Assembly: GCA_021029095.1 (NCBI GenBank)
Contig: JAJOHG010000102.1
Coordinates: 32,977 to 96,976, forward strand
Direction: 5' to 3'
DNA length: 64,000 bases
From: Phellopilus nigrolimitatus
Lineage: Eukaryota > Basidiomycota > Agaricomycetes > Hymenochaetales > Hymenochaetaceae
Shown: in pieces, positions 10,330 to 19,779 of the stretch
Numbering within the stretch: position 1 is the first letter of the stretch
Layout of the letters: each line of letters starts with the position of its first letter
Program-made: the position numbers and the translations under genes
Notes under the pieces: model-generated
The model's database searches: none
Told to the model about the DNA's origin: nothing
What the model saw: the letters and a program-made list of their open reading frames with translations, nothing else

Positions 10330-10510
10330 TGGGGGCACAGCTGTCGCACGCGCGCAAGGCCCAGCCGTCGCACGCGCGCAAGAAACCGTCGTCGCACGCC
10401 GTCGCACGCGCGCGAGACCCCGTCGTCGCACGCCGTCGCACGCGCGCAAGATCCGGCCGTCGCACGCCGTCGCATGCGCGCGAGGCGGCCCAGCCGTCGC
10501 ACGCATGCGA
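10330..10510. repeat. CGTCGCACGC direct repeat block
   Basis: The decamer CGTCGCACGC, often followed by GCGCAAG or GCGCGAG, recurs about ten times right after the minisatellite. Spacing alternates near 12 and 24 bp, so this looks like a second, independent tandem array. Confidence 0.8.
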
Positions 10511-12295
10511 ATGAGGGCCGCGTGGTGCGCGTGCGGGCTGTGCGCAGCACACCTGCGCAAAAAACGGCCGCCGCCGCCGCCGCAAAGGCACGAGAGGGGC
10601 GGGGCGAGAGGGCGAGAGGGCGGGGCGAACGTGTGGAGTGCGTGGAGTACATAGTCTGCATAGGTTGCATGCCTACTCCATACGTGTTCGGCACGATGCT
10701 TGTGATGTACGGGTGACCCGGCATCTGCAGCAGTGAGCCGCTTGGTCAGGGGGTGCACGAGAAAGGAGGTTGCGAGAGGGAGGGTCCAAGAGGCGGCGTC
10801 AACGGTGGGGATGGGGGCACGGCGATGTGGGGCCGTCAGCACGACGTGGCCCGCTGACAGCACGATTGAGCCCCGAAAATTGTGTGAAAAGTACTAAAAA
10901 GCAATTACAATGAGCTTAGATACCAAAACATAGTTTTTTTTCGAGCACTTACCTGCGCTATGCGTCCTCAGTGTTGTCGAGGACGTCGTGGACGACGACG
11001 GAGAGCGAAGTCGAATGACGTCCTCGTTTGGCGCGCGGCTCGGCAACCTCCGGGAGTGCATTCAAGCAGCTCTCGGACGATGGTTTTCGATTTATTTAAT
11101 TTGCAGTTTGCACTAGATCGCTCTGAAACTTTGTATATAGTTTCATAATGTATGTAGGTGCGTCCTCAAAAATATTCAACTTCCCGATCATGGTAGATGA
11201 TGTGCTATTAACGAAACGAATACCGTAAAACCGAGAGTTTTGCACAAAACCTCAAAAAATATTGTAGAGGGAGATCGGGCCAACCAAATCTTCCCATTTT
11301 TTCAGGAAGAGATATAATAGTATGTTAGAAAATAATTATTTCGTTTGATCTGTGCTGGGGCTACCAGATGTATGTGATTTAACTTTAGGTGCTCGAGAAT
11401 GAGCAACTGCTCATGTATTCTAATGCAGATCTCTAGTTCAACCTGATGATTCTCGACTCTTTCACTTCCTCATCAACTTCTTCCATCTAAAACTCAAAAC
11501 TAATACATGGAGTACCTGTAATAAATAGTTAACATACTATTATGAAATTCTTATATTTTTCTGAACTCTATGAGAATACTAAATCAGCAAATTTGCCTCT
11601 AGCCTGCTCCCTGTACTGTTTCTAGCATATATCAATCTCTAGGCTATCTCAGATGCTCAAATTTTACAAGGTGCTTAATACAATATGAATAATAATATAT
11701 ACAAAGTCTTGTGTTTGTTGGAAGAAAAGTAGAGGCTGCAGGTAGAAAAAAGCATAAGCTAGGAAATACACATATAGCACTTTAACAGAAGCTGAGGGAG
11801 TGTCCCCACAGATGAAAACTCAAGAAATGAGTGTATTAGATATGATAATTGGTGATTTCGGTCTTCCGGGTGCCAATATGTCTTCCAGAGTGCACAGAAC
11901 ACTCAAAATACAGAGAAATGTCGAGTTTGTACTATTATTTGGCAATTATCTCTATCATTCGTTTTCTAAAATGTTTGATACTTCATAGGAAAATTAATTA
12001 GTATATATCACTATTTTACATTATTTTTATTTCGAGGTATTGAAGCCGATTGCTCTGCTTTCGACCATATTTTATTATTTCTCTCTGTGCCACAATTCCG
12101 GCACGTGCTCGGCATGCCAAATTTGGTGCGCAAATCTGTCCTATTTTGGTAGGACCGATGACGTGTCTTCTCTTTTTTTCTTTCACGCCGTCTTTGACGA
12201 CGACGACGGCCCCTCCTTCGCCTCTCCACCTCTCGTCGTCGTCGGACCACACCCACCAAGAAAAACAAGCGTCCAAAACGTGGCGCATGCCGTCC
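10511..12295. other. Non-coding interior of the 4.8-kb insertion
   Basis: A GC-rich part (10511-10870) gives way to AT-rich DNA (about 10870-12100) with no supportable gene, RNA or clear repeat. The short frames here have no recognisable features. Confidence 0.6.
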
Positions 12296-12405
12296 TCGCA
12301 CCCGCACTCGCACTCGCACTCGCATTCGCACTTGCACTCGCACTGCACCCGCACTCACACCCGCACCCGCACTCACACCCGCACTCGCACCCGCACCCGC
12401 CATCA
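12296..12405. repeat. (GCACTC/GCACCC)n hexanucleotide array
   Basis: About 18 imperfect 6-bp units of GCACTC, GCACCC and CACACC with strong strand asymmetry (C-rich on plus). It translates to His/Arg/Thr or Cys/Glu dipeptide runs on either strand, which marks the overlapping frames as artefacts. Confidence 0.9.
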
Positions 12406-12487
12406 CCCAGCGCAGAAAAGCGTGTGCGCGCCACGAACCCGAACCCGAACCCACCCTCAACCAACATGAGACGCGATGTCGGGCAAG

Positions 12488-13345
12488 GCGCCCCCGCGCG
12501 GCCCGCGCGTCTCATCCTCGCGACCTGGAGCGCGACGTGGCGCGCACTTTGCTCGAGACGGACGTGCGCCGCTGCACGGAGGGAGGGGCCCGGACAGGAT
12601 TGTTGGGATGCCGAGGGGCACGCCTAGGTAAGTCCATCATCCAACCAATGACCACAACCACAATATGGCCCGTCCATCCGTCCTCGACTTTCCTTCCCAT
12701 CCTCCAAGCATCATGTCTCCTTTCCATGTCGAGGACTTCTTCAACCTCGACCTCCTATTCGCCACCGCCAACCCCGATGCCGCCTCCTCCCGTTCCCCCT
12801 CCCAGTCCCACTGCCCGACCAACTCTTTAGCACATCTGCCTCCGATGCCGCCCCAGCTCGACTTCGCAGCCAACTTCGACATATGCGGCTTGTCCGCTAT
12901 AGACGAGGACGGCATGTTCGACTTTGGCGCGGGTGGCCCGTACGACGGCCTCGTTGGCGCCACCGACTTTCTCAAGGCAGGCACCGACCCCTTCGCGGGT
13001 TTGTCTCACGTCCCGCACGATCTCTTCAGCGGCTTTGATTCTGGCCTGGATGGCGTCGACCCCTCGGCTCCCTCTTGCTCTCACCCTCAGCCCAGCAGGA
13101 GCGCAACGAGGGAGTCGACGACCACGACCGCTCCGATTTCCTCGTCGAGTGGCAGCAACGCCTCGCACTCGCCCGCCTTTCAGTTCGCAATCGGCCCCCA
13201 ACTTGTCGGGACAAGTGCCCCGTGCAGGAGCGCGTCGCATGGACCGCCGCGCGGAGGAGGCGCACGCAGACGCGGTGTGCAGCGCCGTCGAGGGCCTCGC
13301 GGCGAACCTCGCGTTCTCGGTGCGCACCCCCGCGGCGATGACTGA
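12488..13345 (+). pseudogene. Gene-like fragment inside the insertion, unknown function
   Basis: A frame opening at 12488 (MSGKAPPRGPRVSSS) runs to a good donor (GTAAGTCC at 12629). After it come Ser/Pro-rich frames, notably one from 12665 with an acidic, hydrophobic stretch (VEDFFNLDLLF, NFDICGLSAIDEDGMFDFG) resembling a transcription activation region. Near the 3' end the better frame shifts: EEAHADAVCSAVEGLAANLA near 13250-13330 is in a different frame. No domain is recognised. Codon-like GC bias suggests a captured host gene fragment that has decayed. Boundaries are approximate. Confidence 0.35.
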
Positions 13346-13797
13346 TGCCGCGCGCGTGTCCTATTTTTCTTTAATATATTTTATGATGTGTATTGCCGGC
13401 ATAATACAAAAAAAAATATAAGTAAAAAATGTAATGAGTAAACAAAAGCGGCGGTGCAGCGTCGGGATGATGAGTAAGAAGGCGGGTGACAGTGAGCACA
13501 GAAGCCGAAGGTGGCGTGGAAAGACCCTGAAGGACCCTGAGCAATGCCGGAGAGCCGAGATTGCTGCCAGTCAGGGTCGCTGAAGCCCACAAGCCAAATA
13601 GGTCAGTTTTAAGCTGTCACGGTAATAATGAACTTGGCCTGTGGTAAGTTACCGGGAATGTAATCCGGGATTGGTTGGTACGGCTCGTTAGTAAATAGAC
13701 TTTCTACCGCGCACAAGAAAAGCCCACTCTGGATCCCATTTGGGAAAGGAGGTCGACGACACCCCTGATTGACGAATCATCGTCAGAAACAGAAACA

Positions 13798-14931
13798 ATG
13801 TCGGGGAACCCAGCTACTGGATCGAGTTCCGGACTAGCGGGCAGTATGCACGCCCTAGGTACCGATCCAACCGGCAATCAGCCCCAACCACGACCACGTT
13901 CGCCGTCACCCGAAAGAGACCCCTTCATTGAAGGGCTTCTCAACGCCAAAAAGAAAAAGACCCATGTAGCGAAACCTGACCCCTTTTCGGGAAAGGACTA
14001 CAAGAAGTTCATACGGCAGGTCAAACTGTTCCTTTGGGCGAATAAGAAGGACTTCACCTCCGACGATGAAAAAATCGAGTTCACACTCTCATTCATGACG
14101 GAGGGACGTGCCAGTAAATGGGCGGAGAACTTTATCGATAAAGCCATCGCCGACGGAACAGATGACTATCCCGATTTTGGCGACTGGGACAGTTTCCTCG
14201 GACAGCTCAAGGATTCATTCCATGATGCCAACGAGGCACAGACGGCTCAGCGTAACCTATCGTCTCTACGTCAGGGCTCGACATCGGCCGAGGAATACTT
14301 CCAGAACTTCGACATCCTCCGCCGAATAGCCGGGTACAGCAAGGACCACGACCAGTACCTCATCGAGCTCTTAGAACGACAGCTCAGCGAGTCGATCGTC
14401 ACAAAGATTTATGGCTCGGAAACTCTGCCCACCACTTATGACGGGTGGAAGCGGAAGGCGATTCGCTTTGATAACCTTGAGCGTCGACTAAAAGAAGTAC
14501 GCCGCCAACAGACGCCACAGAATCCCCCTGTCGCCAGAAAACCCGAACAGTCAACGACCCCTCGTACCACGCCCAATACCGCTCCCACCTACAAACGCGA
14601 TAGTACAGGGACCGTCTTCACGGGTACAGGGCAGCCGATGAATCTTGATGAAGCAAGGCAAAAGGGGGTTTGCTACAAATGCGGATTGCCAGGCCATATC
14701 GGCAAGTTTTGTCCAAATCGCCAAAAGACGGAGGTGCGCGCTACAACTTCTGACACGCCACCCAGTGGAGGCACGGGAACGAGCGTGTCCACTGGGGTAG
14801 AGGTGCGTGAATTGAAGAGTTCCGCGGACATAAAGCAATTTGTGTACGCGATGACGCCAGAGCAGAAGAAGGCGTGGGCAGCGGAGTTTAATCTCCTTAA
14901 AGAGTCGGATTTTGCAGGACCCCAGAAGTGA
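13798..14931 (+). CDS. gag: Gag polyprotein of copy 2
   Basis: 377 residues with a gag core and one CCHC knuckle (CYKCGLPGHIGKFC, near residue 293). It begins at the ATG after AGAAACAGAAACA. The stop TGA at 14929-14931 overlaps the pol frame. The translation is identical to Gag of copy 1. Confidence 0.94.
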   Translation: MSGNPATGSSSGLAGSMHALGTDPTGNQPQPRPRSPSPERDPFIEGLLNAKKKKTHVAKPDPFSGKDYKKFIRQVKLFLWANKKDFTSDDEKIEFTLSFMTEGRASKWAENFIDKAIADGTDDYPDFGDWDSFLGQLKDSFHDANEAQTAQRNLSSLRQGSTSAEEYFQNFDILRRIAGYSKDHDQYLIELLERQLSESIVTKIYGSETLPTTYDGWKRKAIRFDNLERRLKEVRRQQTPQNPPVARKPEQSTTPRTTPNTAPTYKRDSTGTVFTGTGQPMNLDEARQKGVCYKCGLPGHIGKFCPNRQKTEVRATTSDTPPSGGTGTSVSTGVEVRELKSSADIKQFVYAMTPEQKKAWAAEFNLLKESDFAGPQK

Positions 14932-17900
14932 TTACGGCACTTCCTGGGGGAGGTTCGGTTTCGGTTTCGGACACGGTCACTGTAGATAGTTGTAAAAATA
15001 GTTTTCCTACTTCTCCAAAAAACGAAAAAAGCACACAAAAAATAAAAAACAACGAGAACGCAAAAACAGAAACTGTAGATAGCTCGCCGTCTGTTGATAC
15101 AGCGGATGTTTTCCTTTCTTCTTCAAATAATAGTATTCATGAAACCGAACCCAAAACCGTAAAAAACGAGTCTCCAAAAGCACGAGCCATCCCCTTTACT
15201 GCACCATGGGTGGTAAGGCGCCTAAAGGATGACAAACTCGAAAATGCCCTAACAACATTGCGAGTGTGGATGCATGAGAAGAGGCAAGAGGAAGCGAATG
15301 AAGAGACTGTACGTCAGATCATTGCGCTAGAAGACGAGGAGGCGGTGAAAGCGGTTAGAGGGCTGAGGGGCCCTAAAAGGTTTATCAGGGGATCCCGCGG
15401 ACAGCAGTTGAATGTCGCGGTTTCCCTGCAGGCAACGGACACTGGTTCATGGTTTAATGTCGAAGCCCTACTTGACAGTGGCTGCACCGGCTCATGTATC
15501 GATCGATCCTTCGTACAAAAGAATGGAATTCGGACCCAAAACACACCAATTCCAATCCCAGTCTATAATGCCGATGGTACCCTGAACAAGGGAGGATCGA
15601 TCACAGAGACAGTGGAGATGCGAATGATAATCCGAGATCATGCGGAACGCATCACCTTTGCAGTCACAGATTTGGGGAAGACAGAATTGTTCATAGGGCA
15701 CGAGTGGCTGAAACTCCACAACCCGAGCATCGATTGGCAGAAATCAACGATCACATTTGATAGATGCCCAGATGCATGTGGATATGTAGCCGACCTCTTG
15801 GACATTGATGCCGACCCTGATGATGATCAGGAACCTGAACTAGTTATGGAGGAAGGAGAAAGGCTCTTCGCATTTGACTGGGACCAATACGTCTCCTCAC
15901 ATGCTCAAAAAATGAGGAGATGGTCAGATTCGACCGAGACACTTGTAGACTCAACCCCAGATTATGTGACCGAGTTCAAAGATGTCTTCGATCAATCTGA
16001 TTTTGACCAGCTACCAGAACGACGCCCGTGGGATCACGCTATAGAACTCACCCCGGGCTTCGCTCCAGTCGATTGCAAAGTTTACCCCCTAAATCAGGGT
16101 GAACAGAAGGCCTTAGATGAATTCCTTGAGGAGAACCTCCGTACAGGCCGGATACGTCCATCAAAGTCACCGATGGCGTCCCCATTCTTCTTCATTAAAA
16201 AGAAAGACGGAAAGCTTCGTCCTGTACAAGATTATCGCAAACTCAATGAGATGACGGTGAAGAATCGATACCCGTTACCCTTGATACAGGAGCTAGTCGA
16301 TAAACTGAAACAGGCACGACACTTCACAAAGCTTGATGTCCGTTGGGGGTTTAATAACATCCGGATTAAGGAAGGCGATGAGTGGAAGGCAGCGTTTAGG
16401 ACGAATCGTGGTCTCTTTGAGCCGACAGTAATGTTCTTCGGATTAACAAATTCACCAGCTACCTTTCAAGGGTTTATGAACGAAATCCTGAAAGACCTGA
16501 TCGACGACGGACATGTCATAGTGTATCTTGATGATATCTTGATCTTCACAGATGACCTTGATCATCATCGGAAACTGGTCCGTCGCGTCTTAGAGATACT
16601 CCGAGCAAACAAACTGTACCTCAAACCCGAGAAGTGTAGTTTTGAAAAGACCACAATCGACTATCTAGGGCTCATTGTCGGTGAAGGGAAGCTGAGGATG
16701 GACCCAGCAAAAGTAGCTGCTGTACGAGATTGGCCGAAGCCCACAAAGAAAAAAGAACTTCAGTCGTTCTTAGGCTTCTGCAATTTCTACCGGCGCTTCA
16801 TTCTAGGGTTCAGCGCCCACGCGAAACCACTCACATCATTGACGGGCAACACGGAATGGAAATGGGAAGCAGCACAGGATCTTGCCTTTGAACGTCTCAA
16901 AGAAAGTATCTGCCAAGAACCAGTGCTCGCGCTCCCTGTTGATGATGGACAATTCCGCGTGGAAGCAGACTCTTCAGATTTTGCTAATGGTGCCATACTG
17001 TCACAGTACATTGATGGAAAATGGCGACCGATCGCTTACCGGTCACAATCACTCAGTGAAGCCGAACGAAACTACGAGATCTATGACAAAGAGATGCTCG
17101 CGATTATGTCTTCACTTGATGATTGGCGACAATACCTTCTCGGGGCTAAAGAACCATTTGAAATCTGGTCAGATCACCAAAACCTCCAGTATTTCAGAAA
17201 GCCCCAGAAGCTTAACCGGCGACAAGCGCGATGGGTAACAGAATTAGCGGAATATGACTTCGTGCTGCACCACAAGCCTGGCGCCTTGATGACAAAAGCT
17301 GACCTCCTCTCGAGACGAGCAGGACATAAGACGGGGGAGGATGATAACAGCAACGTCACTTTATTAAAACCCGAATTATTTTTGAAAGAAATCTCGTTCG
17401 AGTCACTAGACGAGGACTTCATTCAGAGAATAAAACGGGTGCGCAATAATAAAGACAAGGCGGTAGTAAAAGCACTAGCGGCGGGAGCTAAACTTTGGGA
17501 AGAGTACGGCGATGGTCTAATCACGTGGCAGGAAAGAATCTACGTCCCTAAAGATTCTAAACTGCGTGAGGACATTATCAGAGCGCATCATGACAGTGCG
17601 ATAGCAGGACACCCAGGGCGGTACAAAACACATGAATTGATTACCCGCAATTACTGGTGGCCTGGTGTTCAGCGCGATGTCAGGTGCTATGTAGAAGGAT
17701 GTGACACGTGCCAAAGGACGAAGCCACGACGAACGCGCCCCCATGCTCCACTCCAACCTAATGAAATCCCAAAAGAACCATGGGAAATTGTTACAGTGGA
17801 TCTGATCGGCGAGGTTCCTGAGTCGAACGGTCACAATGCCATCTGTGTATTTGTAGATCGGTTCAGCAAACAGATACACGCTGTCCCGACTTCTATCACA

Positions 17901-18965
17901 TTAACAGCAGAAGGCATGGCCAAACTCTATCGCGATAACGTCTTTCGGCTACATGGCATCCCTCGGAAATTCATTCATGACCGCGGCACTCAGTTCGAAG
18001 CGCGCTTTATGAAAGAGTTATACCGGCTACTTGGGATTGAAGGGAATCCGTCGACGGCTTATCACCCCCAGACTGATGGACAAACAGAACGTATAAATCA
18101 GGAGATCGAACAATATCTCCGGATCTTTATCAACTACCATCAGACAGACTGGGCGGAATGGCTCGCTATGGCAGAATTCGCGTACAATGACAAAGAACAA
18201 AGTTCTACAGGCTCATCGCCATTCTTTGTCAATTATGGGAGGCACCCTTTCAAAGGGACTAACCCCAGACGCGAGCCCCTGAACGAGTCGGCTGGACAAT
18301 TTGTTGATCGGATGAAGCGGATTAGGGAGGAGACGGCATCGGCACTACAGAAAGCGGCAGAAACCATGAAGCGGTTTTACGATCGAACTAAGGGTGAATC
18401 TATTGAATACACCCCAGGAAGCAAAGTCCTACTGGAAGCATCGAATATCAAAACAGATCGCCCTATGAAAAAGTTCGACGACAAACGCTATGGCCCTTTC
18501 GAGGTAGAAAAGAAGATTGGGAAATCGGCGTACAAACTTAAGCTTCCAAGGACATGGAAGAAAATACATCCAGTCTTCAACGAAGTATTATTGTCACCCT
18601 ACAAAGACCCGAGGTACCCATCACAGCAACAGCCGCCGCCACCCCCCCCTGTTCTCAGTGACGAAGGAGAAGAGTACGAGGTTGAAAAGATTGTAGATGC
18701 GAAGAAAGTCCGAGGGAAACTCAAATTCCTAGTTCATTGGAAAGGTTACCCGGTGTCTGAGCGTACGTGGCAAGCCACTGAAGACCTGGAAAACTCCCAA
18801 GAACTGATCGAAGAGTTCTACAAGGAAAACCCCGGTGCGCCAAGAGGTATTAGTGCACTTGACTTCGCTTCCATACGCTTTACCACAATCATCGACGACA
18901 ACATCCCCGTCTATATCCCACGTCACCTCCGGCAAAAACCACATCGCCTCACGTCTATCCCTTAG
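14928..18965 (+). CDS. pol: Pol polyprotein of copy 2, intact with chromodomain
   Basis: 1345 residues. Order: basic Ser-rich leader, aspartic protease (LLDSGCTGS), reverse transcriptase with YLDDILIF, RNase H, integrase HHCC (AGHPGRY...CDTC) and DDE core, then the chromodomain EYEVEKIVDAKK...FLVHWKGYP...WQATEDLENS. The aromatic-cage region looks complete. The pol frame is -1 relative to gag and opens at 14901, after a TAA. The first triplet commonly called a start is GTG, so a programmed -1 shift within 14901-14928 (T-rich GGATTTTGC) is the likely route; this is inference. Compared with copy 1 it keeps CAA where copy 1 has TAA. Confidence 0.93.
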   Translation: MITALPGGGSVSVSDTVTVDSCKNSFPTSPKNEKSTQKIKNNENAKTETVDSSPSVDTADVFLSSSNNSIHETEPKTVKNESPKARAIPFTAPWVVRRLKDDKLENALTTLRVWMHEKRQEEANEETVRQIIALEDEEAVKAVRGLRGPKRFIRGSRGQQLNVAVSLQATDTGSWFNVEALLDSGCTGSCIDRSFVQKNGIRTQNTPIPIPVYNADGTLNKGGSITETVEMRMIIRDHAERITFAVTDLGKTELFIGHEWLKLHNPSIDWQKSTITFDRCPDACGYVADLLDIDADPDDDQEPELVMEEGERLFAFDWDQYVSSHAQKMRRWSDSTETLVDSTPDYVTEFKDVFDQSDFDQLPERRPWDHAIELTPGFAPVDCKVYPLNQGEQKALDEFLEENLRTGRIRPSKSPMASPFFFIKKKDGKLRPVQDYRKLNEMTVKNRYPLPLIQELVDKLKQARHFTKLDVRWGFNNIRIKEGDEWKAAFRTNRGLFEPTVMFFGLTNSPATFQGFMNEILKDLIDDGHVIVYLDDILIFTDDLDHHRKLVRRVLEILRANKLYLKPEKCSFEKTTIDYLGLIVGEGKLRMDPAKVAAVRDWPKPTKKKELQSFLGFCNFYRRFILGFSAHAKPLTSLTGNTEWKWEAAQDLAFERLKESICQEPVLALPVDDGQFRVEADSSDFANGAILSQYIDGKWRPIAYRSQSLSEAERNYEIYDKEMLAIMSSLDDWRQYLLGAKEPFEIWSDHQNLQYFRKPQKLNRRQARWVTELAEYDFVLHHKPGALMTKADLLSRRAGHKTGEDDNSNVTLLKPELFLKEISFESLDEDFIQRIKRVRNNKDKAVVKALAAGAKLWEEYGDGLITWQERIYVPKDSKLREDIIRAHHDSAIAGHPGRYKTHELITRNYWWPGVQRDVRCYVEGCDTCQRTKPRRTRPHAPLQPNEIPKEPWEIVTVDLIGEVPESNGHNAICVFVDRFSKQIHAVPTSITLTAEGMAKLYRDNVFRLHGIPRKFIHDRGTQFEARFMKELYRLLGIEGNPSTAYHPQTDGQTERINQEIEQYLRIFINYHQTDWAEWLAMAEFAYNDKEQSSTGSSPFFVNYGRHPFKGTNPRREPLNESAGQFVDRMKRIREETASALQKAAETMKRFYDRTKGESIEYTPGSKVLLEASNIKTDRPMKKFDDKRYGPFEVEKKIGKSAYKLKLPRTWKKIHPVFNEVLLSPYKDPRYPSQQQPPPPPPVLSDEGEEYEVEKIVDAKKVRGKLKFLVHWKGYPVSERTWQATEDLENSQELIEEFYKENPGAPRGISALDFASIRFTTIIDDNIPVYIPRHLRQKPHRLTSIP

Positions 18966-19010
18966 AAAAATCCGTGTCGAACGAGGACGTTCGCCCTAAG
19001 GAGAGGGTAA

Positions 19011-19385
19011 TGTCATGAACGATCATTTTCATTTTCTTATTTCCTTACAAATCACGGCCACTTTAGATAATACGGACAATAGCGGACATTAGATAAGCTT
19101 ATGTCATAGGGCTAGACCATGACATCATAGTGACATCACTGACGATGACATCACCTATGACATCATTAACCCCGCCCGCTCCACTAGAGTAGCCATATTA
19201 GGTAGTGTACTGCTTGGTCTGTGCGCACTAAGTTTGGGTATATAAGTAGACTAGATATCTGTACTTAGACCCCAGTTTCGACCTAGTCAATACTCCTGGC
19301 TAGTGTGCATTGCAATACATCTCTCTTACCTCTCTGATTGTTGTGTGACGTGGCGTGAACAGTTGGTTCTAGTCAGTCGCTGACA
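19011..19385 (+). repeat. 3' LTR of copy 2
   Basis: 375 bp, TGTCATGAACG to CGCTGACA, preceded by the purine tract AAGGAGAGGG. It matches the LTRs of copy 1 in reverse orientation. The bases after it (AGCGA) cannot be compared with a left flank because the 5' LTR is gone. Confidence 0.93.
19120..19246 (+). promoter_or_regulatory. LTR promoter: TGACATCA cluster and TATA box
   Basis: Four copies of TGACATCA at 19120-19127, 19131-19138, 19146-19153 and 19158-19165 lie upstream of TATATAAG (19239-19246). TGACATCA is one base from the CRE/ATF palindrome TGACGTCA, so bZIP binding is plausible but inferred. The layout fits a U3 enhancer and core promoter. The copy 1 LTRs carry the same array, with one copy fewer in the 5' LTR. 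Confidence 0.55.
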
Positions 19386-19475
19386 AGCGAGTGGAGCTAA
19401 TGATGTCATAGATGATGTCACCGTCGATGATGTCACTATGATGTCATGGTCTAGACTATGATGTCATGATGACGT
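19386..19475 (-). repeat. Inverted LTR fragment next to the copy 2 LTR
   Basis: GTGGAGCTAATGATGTCATAG and the following TGATGTCA-rich bases match the internal U3 of the same LTR family in the opposite orientation to the adjacent LTR, but diverged. It ends with a CRE-like TGACGTCA near 19470. Probably a remnant of an older, related LTR. Confidence 0.6.
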
Positions 19476-19779
19476 CAGTGTAGAACACTCTAGGCAATCA
19501 TGTGACTCTAAATACTGAGAGGCCGCAAGTTCAAGACAAGGTAAGGGAAAATTAAAATACGTGTCATAACACATAGTACCGAGCGCATCCTCATCGGAGT
19601 ACACTGACAGCACTCTCTGGCCCCTTTCAAACTTCGAGCTCCCGCTCTCGTTGACGGTGATTCCGCGTTTAACATCCGGTGACTGAGACTGTGTACGTGC
19701 CCCCATTCAACCGCGAATGACATGTGTCCGTGATTAGTGGGAAGGAGTCATGATCATTAGGCGCGGAGCTGTTGCTTAC

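Larger units (their letters stand above)
8902..13686. mobile_element. 4.8-kb non-autonomous DNA-transposon-like insertion in copy 2
   Basis: The segment interrupts the leader of copy 2. Both sides carry GTTAGTA (8895-8901 and 13687-13693), a 7-bp target duplication, and the empty site is seen uninterrupted in copy 1. The ends form an imperfect terminal inverted repeat: CACCAGTACCAGCCAGTC on the left against GAGCCGTACCAACCAATC on the reverse complement of the right end (13 of 18). A further inverted match lies subterminally (CCAGGTTCAACATTACCGTG against CCAAGTTCATTATTACCGTG). A 7-8-bp duplication suggests an hAT-like or related superfamily, which is inference. No transposase is visible. Inside are minisatellites, AT-rich DNA and a gene-like fragment. 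Confidence 0.65.
13687..19385 (+). mobile_element. Ty3/gypsy chromodomain retrotransposon, copy 2 (3' portion)
   Basis: Shares leader end, gag, pol and LTR with copy 1. Homology to copy 1 starts exactly at GTTAGTAAATAGAC (13687). The upstream part of its leader is found at 8682-8901 beyond the 4.8-kb insertion, and its 5' LTR is missing. The 3' LTR is complete. Gag and pol are uninterrupted, so proteins could be made only if a host promoter or another copy drives transcription. The missing 5' LTR makes autonomous movement unlikely. Confidence 0.9.

Noticed and set aside
10330..10510. Regularly spaced direct repeats considered as CRISPR
   Set aside because: The repeats are 10 bp, variably spaced and separated by repeat-derived sequence. 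The genome is eukaryotic with introns and has no cas genes.
9340..10863. Long minus-strand frames across the minisatellite (up to 364 codons)
   Set aside because: They are open in several frames because the GC-rich repeat lacks stop codons. The peptides are repetitive (ALARSATL) with no recognised domain.
12011..12515. Frames coding His/Arg or Cys/Glu dipeptide runs
   Set aside because: Produced by the hexanucleotide repeat in every frame on both strands.
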